From Kluyvera ascorbata ATCC 33433 (lineage in GTDB: Bacteria > Pseudomonadota > Gammaproteobacteria > Enterobacterales > Enterobacteriaceae): a DNA stretch of 46,095 nt. The notes under the pieces were generated by a model. That model saw only the letters and a list, made by a program, of their open reading frames with translations. It had not been told where the DNA came from and made no database searches. The translations under genes were made by a program, and so were the position numbers. The DNA is taken from contig NZ_JMPL01000026.1 in the NCBI RefSeq assembly GCF_000735365.1, positions 1 through 46,095 on the forward strand, written 5' to 3'. Below are positions 1 through 7,245 of this stretch, one piece after another (within the stretch, counting starts at the first letter, position 1; each line of letters begins with the position of its first letter).

Positions 1-1
1 A

Positions 2-442
2 GTCGAATGCAATCGTTTATCATTGCGTGACACTGAAAAATTCATTAGATACATTAAGATAATACAACGTATCGATAATAATGAAATTGGAAATATTCTT
101 TATGGTAAAGCGCTAGCTAAATTGATTGCTGTTTACATATTTTGCTTTAATACAAACTTAGCCATTAATATCGCTAATGGCAGTTACGATATTGGTTCCA
201 CACTTGGACTATTTAATTTAAGTAAATTTAATCTTCAACGTAATTTAGATGAAACGCCTAATTTAATTATAGCACTTTTTAATATACTTAAAGATACTCG
301 TGAAATAAAAATATTACATCCAGAGGTAAATGATGAAATTAAAGGAAACTGGCTTGGAAGAATGGCAATTATATCAGGAAGTCCTGTAAGTAACGTTTAT
401 CAAATATTTTGTGAAACAATAAATAAATTACAACTTAAATGA
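2..442 (+). CDS. 3' end of a probable KAP-family P-loop NTPase gene (5' part outside window)
   Basis: The reading frame is open from the first bases of the window, so the gene is cut by the window edge and only its last 146 codons are seen. The visible protein starts VECNRLSLRDTEKFIRYIK. That resembles the LSLRD/E-E-R/K segment after the NTPase core of KAP P-loop proteins, which are membrane-associated ATPases common in defence and mobile loci. The remainder is helical with hydrophobic stretches and has no motif that fixes a function. The Walker motifs would lie upstream, so the family call is tentative. The block is very AT-rich, unlike the core genes, which suggests horizontal acquisition. 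A hairpin follows the stop codon. Confidence 0.4.
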   Translation, partial: VECNRLSLRDTEKFIRYIKIIQRIDNNEIGNILYGKALAKLIAVYIFCFNTNLAINIANGSYDIGSTLGLFNLSKFNLQRNLDETPNLIIALFNILKDTREIKILHPEVNDEIKGNWLGRMAIISGSPVSNVYQIFCETINKLQLK

Positions 443-449
443 TGAAGGT

Positions 450-478
450 CCCACAACACCCTTCAAGGATGTTGTGGG
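450..478. terminator. Hairpin between convergent accessory genes
   Basis: A perfect 9-bp stem, CCCACAACA (450-458) pairing with TGTTGTGGG (470-478) around an 11-base loop, lies between the plus-strand gene ending at 442 and the minus-strand remnant ending at 485. Position and symmetry suit a bidirectional terminator. Neither side has a good T-run, so it may be a weak or Rho-assisted terminator. Confidence 0.45.
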
Positions 479-484
479 CCGTGT

Positions 485-687
485 TTATACTGGCAATTTT
501 TCATCTCTAAGACGTCTGACCTCATCCTCTTCAAAAGCATCTCTTAACAGTTGTAGCTGATCGGGAGGATGAGAAGCAACGCATAATTCGGGCCGATATC
601 GTCAGGATGCTCGAGCATCACATGCACCAGGACTCGCGAGCGATCGACCAGTTCTCTGGCTGAGGGTTGTTCTACGGTGATTTTCAT
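485..687 (-). pseudogene. Small unrecognised gene broken by a frameshift
   Basis: A minus-strand ORF starts at 687 behind a strong ribosome binding site (GGAGGTATCT before the ATG). It begins MKITVEQPSARELVDRSRVL and stops after 47 codons at 544. In another frame, from about codon 30 onward, the DNA gives a protein-like charged tail (RPELCVASHPPDQL, then LRDAFEEDEV, ending DEKLPV) with its stop at 485. The two halves join around 595-600, as expected if a gene of about 66 codons suffered a small indel. I do not recognise the family. The 47-residue product could also be genuine, and a sequencing error could produce the same picture. It lies 35 bases after the stop of the ORF at 723-1004, suggesting a former operon. 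Confidence 0.4.
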
Positions 688-722
688 AGATACCTCCGGC
701 GGAGGCTGGTGCAATGGGAAAT

Positions 723-1004
723 TCAGGGACAGGACACATACGCAGCGCTCCGCTTCGTGATAAGCAGGTTAACGCCACCACCGGAGACGCCAGGCTCACT
801 GGTGGTGACCCAGACAGGGTTGGCGTACCGGTTATCACGACCCGGCGCTTCTTTCGAAGCCCCTGCCTGAGCCACCATTGAAGGGGCGAGCGCAGGCCGC
901 GCCAGTAGCACTGTAAACATCGCTACCGACACTCGTGATAATTCGGAACGCCAATTCCGGTTGCAGTTTTGCCGCAACGTGGGGACTATAGCGCAAGTCA
1001 GCAC
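723..1004 (-). CDS. Small hypothetical protein with a signal-peptide-like N-terminus
   Basis: A 93-codon GC-rich minus-strand ORF. Residues 20-45 contain a basic stretch, a hydrophobic run (VSVAMFTVLLA) and an alanine-rich AxA-like end, resembling a secretion signal. The rest is rich in Gly, Ser and Val. The start is uncertain: the ATG at 1004 gives the full ORF, while an in-frame ATG at 920 would place the hydrophobic run at the N-terminus, and neither has a convincing ribosome binding site. It precedes the small ORF at 687 on the same strand, consistent with co-transcription. No family was recognised; it could be a fragment of a conjugative-element gene or non-coding. Confidence 0.25.
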   Translation of the reverse strand: MLTCAIVPTLRQNCNRNWRSELSRVSVAMFTVLLARPALAPSMVAQAGASKEAPGRDNRYANPVWVTTSEPGVSGGGVNLLITKRSAAYVSCP

Positions 1005-1039
1005 GCAAAAACTATGCTTATCGCCTCATCACCGAGATC

Positions 1040-1062
1040 GTTTTATGCGCACCGCATAAAAC
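1040..1062. repeat. Perfect 10-bp inverted repeat
   Basis: GTTTTATGCG (1040-1049) and CGCATAAAAC (1053-1062) are exact reverse complements separated by CAC. No T-run follows on either strand beyond the stem itself, so it is not an obvious terminator. It could be an operator or a recombination-related site of the mobile segment. Its function is unknown. Confidence 0.5.
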
Positions 1063-1284
1063 CTTGTGAGTATTTGAAACCGCATATAGTCATAAATTCA
1101 AAAATTATACTGCAATAAATTAATAGGTTAGATCAACATATCGGCTTCAGAGACTACACTAGTAGTGTATACAGGAAGTTTGAATAAAAAAGGGAATATA
1201 CATTTATATTAATCAATAGCCAAAAAATTACAGCAACGGTCCATTTTCAATTGGCGAAGTTCAGATACCCGCATACCGATAAAA

Positions 1285-1316
1285 CTAAAAAGAAGGCTGC
1301 GAAAAATCTCCGCAGC
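1285..1316 (-). terminator. Intrinsic terminator of the TIR-like gene
   Basis: Read on the minus strand, GCTGCG (1316-1311) pairs with CGCAGC (1301-1296) around a 9-base loop and is followed by CTTCTTTTTAGTTTT. It lies about 35 bases after the stop codon of the gene at 1352-2470, where an intrinsic terminator is expected. The T-tract is interrupted, so its strength is uncertain. Confidence 0.6.
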
Positions 1317-1351
1317 GACCTCTTTAGCATAACGTCATATTGTGAATCATT

Positions 1352-2470
1352 TTAATTTATTATTTTCTCTCTTTCTAAAACTTCTCTTATATCTTGGAAT
1401 ACAGCAGATATATTTCCTTTAGGGAATCTAATTTGACCAAGACCATTTATGTTAGAAAACTCCTCACATCCTTCTTCTAACAATACAATAGCTCGTTCGA
1501 ACCCTAATCTTCCTTGAAATAAACCAACTTCATGAATAACATTCATTCTCGCCTGCTTATTTCCATCCATCATTTCATCTTCCGCTGTCATTACAAGAAA
1601 TGCAATGCAGGCTTGATCTAGCATTTGAGCTAACCTAGTAATATTAGTAACCCCAGCAACGGGGACTCGATTAAACTCATCATAAGGTAACCGTAATTTA
1701 TCTTGGACAAAATCTTTTAAATCTCGCCACATATAGGAACGTCCATGACCAATAAAAACATTTACACCTCTACGATCTTCCACTTCTGATTTTTTCTCTT
1801 TGTTTTTTAGATGATTAGCTAGTTTTATGAGATCTAACCTTAACTCTTTACATGCCGTGTAAGGAGCTTTTATGGCCATAACATCACAGAATATAGATAT
1901 ATGGGGAGGTGTTTGAAATCCATGAGTTAAGGCATTCATATCCCTACTGATAAATTTACCGCTAGGTTTAACATAGCTTAAAATATCACTTCTTTTTAAT
2001 ACCGAGGATTTCTCTATTTTTTCAATCAAATCAGTTAAAAATTTATCATCTTTAATGTTATCTCTATTTGAATATACTATAGATAAAACATCACTCTTAC
2101 AATTTTCAAATGTAGTGCTAGCTTCAATAGAGTTCTTTTCGTAATCATCCAAATCGATATTATTTGCCTGATTATAGATATAATCAATTACATAGTCGTA
2201 TTGATACTCAACCCAATCTCCTCGAGATCCCATAGAAAAAGCATCCATCATACCCCATTCAGAGCTGAAAACAGCACCAGCAGGAGGACGATTAAATCCC
2301 TTGTAATAAACCCGAGAATGATAGCCTAACCATGAACCTGAAAATGACTTTGCAACATTATCATTAATATTTAAAAATTCGTCTAACTTATCCAGATCAA
2401 CATCTTCATACGAAATTAACTTATCCGCAATTTTTTGCAATTCATTTGATATGACCATTTTCATTCTCAT
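1352..2470 (-). CDS. Protein with C-terminal TIR-like (Cap12/PF10137-type) domain, candidate phage defence effector
   Basis: A 372-residue protein in two parts. Residues 1-230 form an unrecognised, mostly helical region. Residues 236-372 match the TIR-like nucleotide-binding fold of the Cap12/Pycsar-effector family: a first strand with NVFIGHGRS (237-245), a D-F-R-V-P-G segment (about 264-273), the strand IAFLVMTAEDE (289-299), and the hallmark ARMNVIHEVGLFQGRLG (307-323). Glu314 in that last motif is at the position of the catalytic NADase glutamate of related TIR domains. Bacterial proteins of this family often cleave NAD+ during phage infection; that role here is inference. Several in-frame ATG codons (2470, 2464, 2458) could be the start, none with a clear ribosome binding site. 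The gene is AT-rich, single, and sits in the mobile segment next to a probable KAP NTPase. Confidence 0.75.
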   Translation of the reverse strand: MRMKMVISNELQKIADKLISYEDVDLDKLDEFLNINDNVAKSFSGSWLGYHSRVYYKGFNRPPAGAVFSSEWGMMDAFSMGSRGDWVEYQYDYVIDYIYNQANNIDLDDYEKNSIEASTTFENCKSDVLSIVYSNRDNIKDDKFLTDLIEKIEKSSVLKRSDILSYVKPSGKFISRDMNALTHGFQTPPHISIFCDVMAIKAPYTACKELRLDLIKLANHLKNKEKKSEVEDRRGVNVFIGHGRSYMWRDLKDFVQDKLRLPYDEFNRVPVAGVTNITRLAQMLDQACIAFLVMTAEDEMMDGNKQARMNVIHEVGLFQGRLGFERAIVLLEEGCEEFSNINGLGQIRFPKGNISAVFQDIREVLEREKIIN

Positions 2471-2945
2471 TATCGATTAATAAAGCACAATGAAACTGAT
2501 TAGTGTACCTTCTCACCGCAAAGCGTTTCGGTGTTCTGCACCATGCGAACTCACCCCCGGTATCCCAAGGCTTTTCTATTGTATATCATAACATTCAAGT
2601 TATTTACTTTTAACGAAATTTTCCTCAGAATGTGACTACAATGTGCTCAACGCATCGAACATATCCTCACCGTTGTTGAATGCATGATCTGGTACTTGAA
2701 TGAATGATATAACGTCAGATATCAGTTCAAATTGAGCAACCTAATTCGTATAGAACGCATTCTGCCTTCCCTTTCCACAAGGTTTATGAAAATCCCCAAG
2801 CATATTTGATTATAAATCAACCATGGAAATGAGTTCTTGAATAGATGTGAGTGCACTTCAGCATCCTGCTTTTGTGTCCTTGAATGTGCCCATAGCCATG
2901 TTTTCTAGGCAATGCATCGCTGATAGATTAACGAGTTAGTTCGAT
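2471..2945. other. Non-coding right end of the accessory segment
   Basis: No ORF with coding character was found on either strand in these 475 bases. The sequence is AT-rich and presumably contains the promoter of the minus-strand TIR-like gene, but no clear -35/-10 pair was identified. The right margin runs into the mnmE-like junction. Confidence 0.5.
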
Positions 2946-2963
2946 TTTCCAGCTTCTGTATTG
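2946..2963 (+). other. Putative attachment site (attR-like): mnmE 3'-end sequence
   Basis: TTTCCAGCTTCTGTATTG can be read in frame as F-S-S-F-C-I. I recall E. coli MnmE ending FSSFCIGK, and the 3' end of mnmE is the attachment site of SGI1-type integrative elements. In E. coli and Salmonella mnmE lies just upstream of the mdtL region, as this does. The usual GK-stop codons are absent here: the frame continues E-P-E-L-T-C-C-stop. The junction therefore looks incomplete or rearranged. Identification rests on a short match plus position. Confidence 0.45.
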
Positions 2964-3000
2964 AACCAGAATTAACATGTTGTTAATTCTGGTTTTCTTT
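2964..3000 (+). terminator. Strong intrinsic terminator, probably the original mnmE terminator
   Basis: AACCAGAATTAAC (2964-2976) pairs perfectly with GTTAATTCTGGTT (2982-2994) around ATGTT, followed by TTCTTTTCTC. A 13-bp perfect stem with a T-rich tail on the plus strand is a good Rho-independent terminator. It starts directly after the mnmE-like sequence, so it most likely served mnmE before insertion. The symmetric stem may also work on the other strand. Confidence 0.7.
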
Positions 3001-3078
3001 TCTCTCGTGCCGCACTAATCCCTCACCTTCGGCTAAACTGGTTAACAGTCCTCTTTTCTTGTTAAACAGGCCACCGCC

Positions 3079-3486
3079 ATGACAACTGAATACACGCTGA
3101 TTGAAACCACTCCATCTGCTGAAGACTTCTGCCGCCTGCGCAAAATAGCTGGCTTGTCTGCTCGCCCGCTTGCGGCGGCCGAAATCGGCCTGCCACGTAG
3201 CTGCTACGGCGTTCATATCCTTTGGCAGGGCACACCGGTAGGCATGGGGAGGATCGTCGGCGACGGTGCGCTGAATTTTGAAATCGTCGATATCGCCGTC
3301 GATCCTGAGCATCAGGGAAAAGGCCTGGGGCGTAAAATTATGGAAGCGCTCGTGTCCTGGTTGAATGCCCATGCGTTTAAAGGCAGCTATGTCTCACTCG
3401 TCGCCGACGTTCCGGAGCTGTACGCCAAATTCGGCTTCGAATCCGTACGCCCGGAAAGCGAAGGCATGGCGAGGGTCTGGAAGTAA
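3079..3486 (+). CDS. GNAT-family N-acetyltransferase
   Basis: A 135-residue protein with the GNAT acetyl-CoA fold. The core strand [18 protein letters not shown] (about 63-80) is followed by the acetyl-CoA pyrophosphate loop [10 protein letters not shown] (80-89). The C-terminal half has the usual [16 protein letters not shown] segment (109-124) with the conserved Tyr-x-Lys-x-Gly-Phe. It should transfer an acetyl group from acetyl-CoA to an amine, but the substrate cannot be told from sequence. It is a single-domain protein of normal length. The ATG at 3079 is preceded only by a weak AGG. It lies between the island junction and mdtL on the same strand, 94 bases from mdtL. Confidence 0.85.
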   Translation: MTTEYTLIETTPSAEDFCRLRKIAGLSARPLAAAEIGLPRSCYGVHILWQGTPVGMGRIVGDGALNFEIVDIAVDPEHQGKGLGRKIMEALVSWLNAHAFKGSYVSLVADVPELYAKFGFESVRPESEGMARVWK

Positions 3487-3580
3487 GTTTCCTTGCAGGA
3501 AATCACTGTTGTCCAAATGGCAACTCGTGTCATCTCATACACCCCAGTATGCTGAGCGCCACATTTCTCGTGAGGTCGCC

Positions 3581-4762
3581 ATGACACGCTTTCTCGTCTG
3601 CTGTTTTGCCCTGGTTTTACTCTATCCCGCCGGTATTGATATGTATCTGGTGGGATTGCCCCGCATCGCCGCTGATTTACAGGCCAGCGAAGCACAGCTG
3701 CACATCGCGTTTTCGGTCTATCTGGCCGGGATGGCAACCGCCATGCTATTCGCCGGAAAAGTGGCAGACCAATCAGGTCGCAAGCCGGTGGCCATTGTCG
3801 GGGCGCTGATCTACATCGTCGCTTCTGCTATCTGTTCGCTGGCGGAGAGCGGCACGCCCTTCCTGGTCGGCCGATTTATTCAAGGCGTGGGGGCTGGCTG
3901 CTGTTATGTGGTGGCCTTCGCAATCCTGCGTGATACGCTCGACGATCGTCTCCGAGCCAAGGTACTGTCGCTGCTTAATGGCATCACCTGTATCGTGCCG
4001 GTGCTCGCACCGGTGATGGGGCATCTGATTATGCTCAAATACCCGTGGCAGAGCCTGTTCTACACGATGATCGGCATGGGCATCGTGGTCTGCCTGCTGT
4101 CGGTATTTGTGCTGCGAGAATCGCGCCCGGCGACGATTCCTGCCTCGGCAGGCTATACGTCGGGAGCAGAGTCGCTGGTTAACCGCTTTTTCCTCAGCCG
4201 CCTGGCCATCACCACGCTGAGCGTGTCGGTGATCCTCACTTTTGTGAACACCTCACCGGTGCTGCTGATGGAAGTGATGGGCTTCGACCGTGGCGAATAC
4301 GCCACGACCATGGCGATGACCGCAGGCGTCAGCATGGCAGTGTCGTTCTCGACACCATTTGCCCTAAGCCTGTTTAAGCCACGAACCCTGATGCTGACGT
4401 CACAGGTACTGTTCCTGGCGGCAGGCATTGTACTGACGCTTGCAGGCACGCATACCGTGACGCTCTTCGGGCTCACCTTAATATGCGCAGGCTTCTCGGT
4501 TGGCTTTGGCGTTGCCATGAGTCAGGCGCTGGGGCCGTTTACGCTACGGGCCGGCGTTGCCAGTTCAGCGCTGGGTATTGCTCAGGTTTGCGGGTCGTCG
4601 CTATGGATATGGCTGTCGGCTATCCTCGGTCTCGATGCGTTGAATATGCTGATCGGGATTCTGATTGGCTGTAGCATAGTGAGCATCATGCTGATTATCT
4701 CAGTTGCTCCTAACCGGTCTGCGCCAACACATGAAGAAGTCCCTCACCAGTCTCGATCTTAA
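3581..4762 (+). CDS. mdtL: Multidrug efflux MFS transporter MdtL
   Basis: A 393-residue major facilitator protein, close to the E. coli MdtL length (391), with twelve predicted membrane segments. The DHA1 motif A is seen as [11 protein letters not shown] (59-69) in the first cytoplasmic loop, and the [14 protein letters not shown] segment follows in helix 4. It is expected to export toxic compounds such as chloramphenicol in exchange for protons across the inner membrane. The start at 3581 ([20 protein letters not shown]) was chosen over a longer upstream reading because it matches the E. coli N-terminus and follows GTGAGG. The 3' end overlaps yidZ by 32 bases, indicating translational coupling. 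Confidence 0.95.
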   Translation: MTRFLVCCFALVLLYPAGIDMYLVGLPRIAADLQASEAQLHIAFSVYLAGMATAMLFAGKVADQSGRKPVAIVGALIYIVASAICSLAESGTPFLVGRFIQGVGAGCCYVVAFAILRDTLDDRLRAKVLSLLNGITCIVPVLAPVMGHLIMLKYPWQSLFYTMIGMGIVVCLLSVFVLRESRPATIPASAGYTSGAESLVNRFFLSRLAITTLSVSVILTFVNTSPVLLMEVMGFDRGEYATTMAMTAGVSMAVSFSTPFALSLFKPRTLMLTSQVLFLAAGIVLTLAGTHTVTLFGLTLICAGFSVGFGVAMSQALGPFTLRAGVASSALGIAQVCGSSLWIWLSAILGLDALNMLIGILIGCSIVSIMLIISVAPNRSAPTHEEVPHQSRS

Positions 4763-5690
4763 CTTACTGCTCTGCCTGCAGCTTTTGATGCAGGAGCGTA
4801 GCGTCACCAAAACCGCCAAACGGATGAACGTCACGCCGTCGGCGGTCAGTAAGTCGCTGTCGAAGCTGCGCGCCTGGTTTGACGATCCCTTGTTTGTGAA
4901 CACCCCGCTAGGGCTAACGCCAACGCCGCTGATGGTTAGCATGGAGCAAAGTCTGGCCGAGTGGATGCAGATGGGGAATCAACTGCTGGATAAGCCGCAT
5001 CACGAAACGCCGCGCGGGCTGAAGTTCGATCTGGTTGCCGAGACACCGCTAGTCATGATCATGTTCAACGAACTCTCCAGCCAGATCTACCAACGCTATC
5101 CCCAAGCGACCATCAAAGTGCGTAATTGGGATTATGATTCGCTGGATGCGATTATTCGCGGCGAGGTCGACATTGGCTTCACCGGACGCGAAAGCCACCC
5201 TCGCTCACGCGAGCTGCTGAGCCTGCTGCCGCTGTCGATAGACTACGAGGTACTCTTTACCGACCTGCCCTGGGTTTGGCTGCGTAAAGACCATCCAGCG
5301 CTTCAGGAAGAGTGGAATCTGGAAACGTTCTTGCGCTACCCGCATATCAGCATCTGTTGGGAGCAGAGCGATACCTGGGCGCTGGACGACGTGTTACAGG
5401 AGATGGGACGCGAGCGCCATATCGCCTTAAGTCTACCGGGTTTTGAACAGTCGCTATTTATGGCCGCCCAGCCAGACCACCAGATGATTGCGACTGCGCC
5501 ACGTTATTGCCAGCACCACAACCAGCTGCATAATCTGCCATTAGTCGCTCGCCCTCTGCCGTTCGATGCCGTTCAACGGGAAAAACTGCAGGTGCCGTTT
5601 ACCCTTCTCTGGCATAAACGAAATAGTCACAACCCGAAAATTATTTGGCTCCGTGATACCCTCAAAGCCTTATACCTCACTGTTTCCTGA
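4731..5690 (+). CDS. yidZ: LysR-family transcriptional regulator YidZ
   Basis: A 319-residue regulator, the same length as E. coli YidZ and closely matching it from [19 protein letters not shown] onward. Residues 8-67 are the winged helix-turn-helix of LysR proteins ([20 protein letters not shown]). The remainder is the two-lobed effector domain (from about 90) with the conserved stretch [14 protein letters not shown]-like around 148-162. E. coli YidZ has been linked to anaerobic nitric oxide protection; its direct targets are poorly known. The start at 4731 is chosen from that N-terminal match and lies inside the end of mdtL, suggesting joint expression. Confidence 0.93.
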   Translation: MKKSLTSLDLNLLLCLQLLMQERSVTKTAKRMNVTPSAVSKSLSKLRAWFDDPLFVNTPLGLTPTPLMVSMEQSLAEWMQMGNQLLDKPHHETPRGLKFDLVAETPLVMIMFNELSSQIYQRYPQATIKVRNWDYDSLDAIIRGEVDIGFTGRESHPRSRELLSLLPLSIDYEVLFTDLPWVWLRKDHPALQEEWNLETFLRYPHISICWEQSDTWALDDVLQEMGRERHIALSLPGFEQSLFMAAQPDHQMIATAPRYCQHHNQLHNLPLVARPLPFDAVQREKLQVPFTLLWHKRNSHNPKIIWLRDTLKALYLTVS

Positions 5691-5847
5691 TTCATTATTC
5701 GTAAAAATAATTCGTTTCAGTTAAGGCGAAGTGTAAAAGTCTCGTAATACCCCTTTTCAATCGCATTTTTAGGCAGTAAAACCTGATCATAACTGACGTA
5801 AATGTTAATCTCGTCATATCCACAGTCCATTAATCACGGAGCGAAAA

Positions 5848-6597
5848 ATGGCGACGCATTTTGCAAGAGGGATCCTTAAGGACGGACATCTACTATCGGT
5901 CAGGCTCTCATCCACCAGCCATAATATCGCACGCCAATTGCCGGCCCATCGACGGACCCGTTACCTGGCTTCCCGCGCGCTGCTGGCGGAATTGCTGTTT
6001 ATGCTGTACGGCATCAGCGAACTGCCTGAAATCGAGACTCAGGAAGAAGGTAAACCGTACTTTAAGGACAGCCATCTGCCTGATTTTTCTATCGCTTATG
6101 CGGGCAACATCGTCGGCGTTGCTCTGACTACCGAAGGCCAGTGCGGCCTCGATATGGAACTGCTGCGCACGCTGCGCAATACGCCGCAGGCCACGATGAT
6201 GGAAAGCTACCGCTTTACCAGTAATGAGAATCTGTGGATCAACAACCAGAACGATCCACATGAGGCGCGCGCGCAGCTCATCACGCTGCGTCAGAGCGTC
6301 CTCAAGCTGTCAGGTGACGTTCATCACGACTCCCCGCAAACACTCCAGCTCCTGCCAGGCTCAGGCCGTCTGCGCTCGGCATTAACCGACCAGCTCGAGG
6401 TTATCTGCGATGCGGAGGATGTACTGGTCTGGTCGCTGGCGGCTTCACCGTCTATCGACAAACTAAAGGTTTGGGAGTTTGATGGTAAGTACGGCTGGCG
6501 TAGCCTGCCTGATGCCCAGACCCGGGCCAATGAACCTTCGGCACGCCTGATGAGATTCACCAGCCTACCGGCGGAGAAAGCGCTTATACTCAACTGA
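5848..6597 (+). CDS. yieE: Putative 4'-phosphopantetheinyl transferase YieE
   Basis: A 249-residue protein matching E. coli YieE in length and over its whole sequence. The AcpS/Sfp-type magnesium-binding motif is present as GLDME (Asp102, Glu104), preceded by FSIAYAGNIVGVAL, equivalent to the FNLSHSGxxV strand of Sfp enzymes. Such enzymes move the phosphopantetheine arm of CoA onto a serine of a carrier protein. The usual downstream W-x-x-KEA-x-x-K motif is replaced by LITLRQSVLKLSGD, as also in E. coli YieE, so activity may be altered; the carrier-protein substrate is unknown. The start follows GGAG at a good distance. The next gene, chrR, is 40 bases downstream on the same strand. Confidence 0.9.
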   Translation: MATHFARGILKDGHLLSVRLSSTSHNIARQLPAHRRTRYLASRALLAELLFMLYGISELPEIETQEEGKPYFKDSHLPDFSIAYAGNIVGVALTTEGQCGLDMELLRTLRNTPQATMMESYRFTSNENLWINNQNDPHEARAQLITLRQSVLKLSGDVHHDSPQTLQLLPGSGRLRSALTDQLEVICDAEDVLVWSLAASPSIDKLKVWEFDGKYGWRSLPDAQTRANEPSARLMRFTSLPAEKALILN

Positions 6598-6637
6598 TTC
6601 GGCTGGATTTCAGCCGCCAAGATGGAAAGGAGTAGTC

Positions 6638-7204
6638 ATGTCTGAAACGTTGAACGTTGTTACGTTACTGGGAAGCCTGCGCAAAGGCTCATTCAACGGT
6701 ATGGTCGCTCGTACCCTGCCTAAAATTGCCCCGGCGGGTATGAACGTTTCCGCCCTGCCGTCCATCGGCGATATCCCACTGTATGACGCAGACCTCCAGC
6801 AGGAAGACGGTTTCCCGCAGAGCGTCGAAGCGCTAGCAGAACAAATTCGTCAGGCTGATGGCGTGGTCATCGTAACACCGGAGTACAACTATTCTGTGCC
6901 GGGTGGCCTGAAGAACGCCATCGACTGGCTTTCTCGCCTGCCGGATCAGCCACTTTCCGGCAAACCGGTACTGATTCAGACCAGCTCCATGGGCGCGATT
7001 GGCGGCGCACGCTGCCAGTACCATCTGCGTCAGATTCTGGTGTTCCTGGATGCGATGGTGATGAACAAGCCGGAGTTTATGGGTGGTGTGATTCAGAATA
7101 AAGTCGACCCGCAATTGGGTGAAGTGATTGAACAAGGGACGTTGGATCATTTGACCGGTCAGTTGACCGCATTTGGCGAGTATATTCAGCGCGTTAAAGC
7201 ATAA
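6638..7204 (+). CDS. chrR: NAD(P)H-dependent FMN reductase / quinone-chromate reductase ChrR
   Basis: A 188-residue flavoprotein identical in length to E. coli ChrR (YieF) and very similar throughout. The FMN phosphate loop is LLGSLRKGSFNGMVAR (10-25). The isoalloxazine-binding segment TPEYNYSVPGGLKNAIDWLS (about 80-99) is typical of the NADPH-dependent FMN reductase family. It is a soluble tetrameric enzyme that reduces quinones, and also chromate, by two electrons, limiting redox cycling and oxidative stress. A clear AAGGAG precedes the ATG. A strong hairpin follows the stop codon, so the yidZ-yieE-chrR run ends here. Confidence 0.95.
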   Translation: MSETLNVVTLLGSLRKGSFNGMVARTLPKIAPAGMNVSALPSIGDIPLYDADLQQEDGFPQSVEALAEQIRQADGVVIVTPEYNYSVPGGLKNAIDWLSRLPDQPLSGKPVLIQTSSMGAIGGARCQYHLRQILVFLDAMVMNKPEFMGGVIQNKVDPQLGEVIEQGTLDHLTGQLTAFGEYIQRVKA

Positions 7205-7212
7205 TCCTTGAT

Positions 7213-7237
7213 ACCCTCACCCCGACGGGGTGAGGGT
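7213..7237. terminator. Bidirectional hairpin between chrR and adeP
   Basis: ACCCTCACCCC (7213-7223) and GGGGTGAGGGT (7227-7237) form an 11-bp perfect GC-rich stem with a three-base loop between two convergent genes. A long T-run is missing on both sides (CATTTCC on plus, ATCAAGG on minus), but position and stability support a shared transcription stop. Confidence 0.7.
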
Positions 7238-7245
7238 CATTTCCA

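Larger units (their letters stand above)
1005..1351. other. Gene-free AT-rich stretch with palindrome and terminator
   Basis: No coding sequence is evident. The stretch contains a perfect 10-bp inverted repeat with a 3-base spacer (1040-1062) and, near its right end, the terminator of the minus-strand TIR-like gene. The remainder is AT-rich sequence without recognised features, and it marks the sharp change from the GC-rich patch to the AT-rich TIR-like gene. Confidence 0.5.
1..2963. mobile_element. Right-hand part of a probable genomic island next to mdtL
   Basis: This stretch differs from the rest of the window. It alternates very AT-rich blocks (about 1-445 and 1050-2500) with a GC-rich block (about 590-1000), carries genes not found in the conserved oriC neighbourhood, and includes damaged ORFs. 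It ends at 2946-2963 in a sequence that reads like the last codons of mnmE, the gene expected just upstream of mdtL in this family. The 3' end of mnmE (trmE/thdF) is the known attachment site of SGI1-type elements. No integrase is visible here, and the left end lies outside the window. The island call is therefore inference from composition, content and the junction. Confidence 0.5.

Noticed and set aside
602-838. A 78-codon minus-strand ORF in the GC-rich accessory patch
   Set aside because: It overlaps, in another frame, the ORF that carries a strong ribosome site at 687 and the ORF ending at 723; it has no ribosome site of its own.
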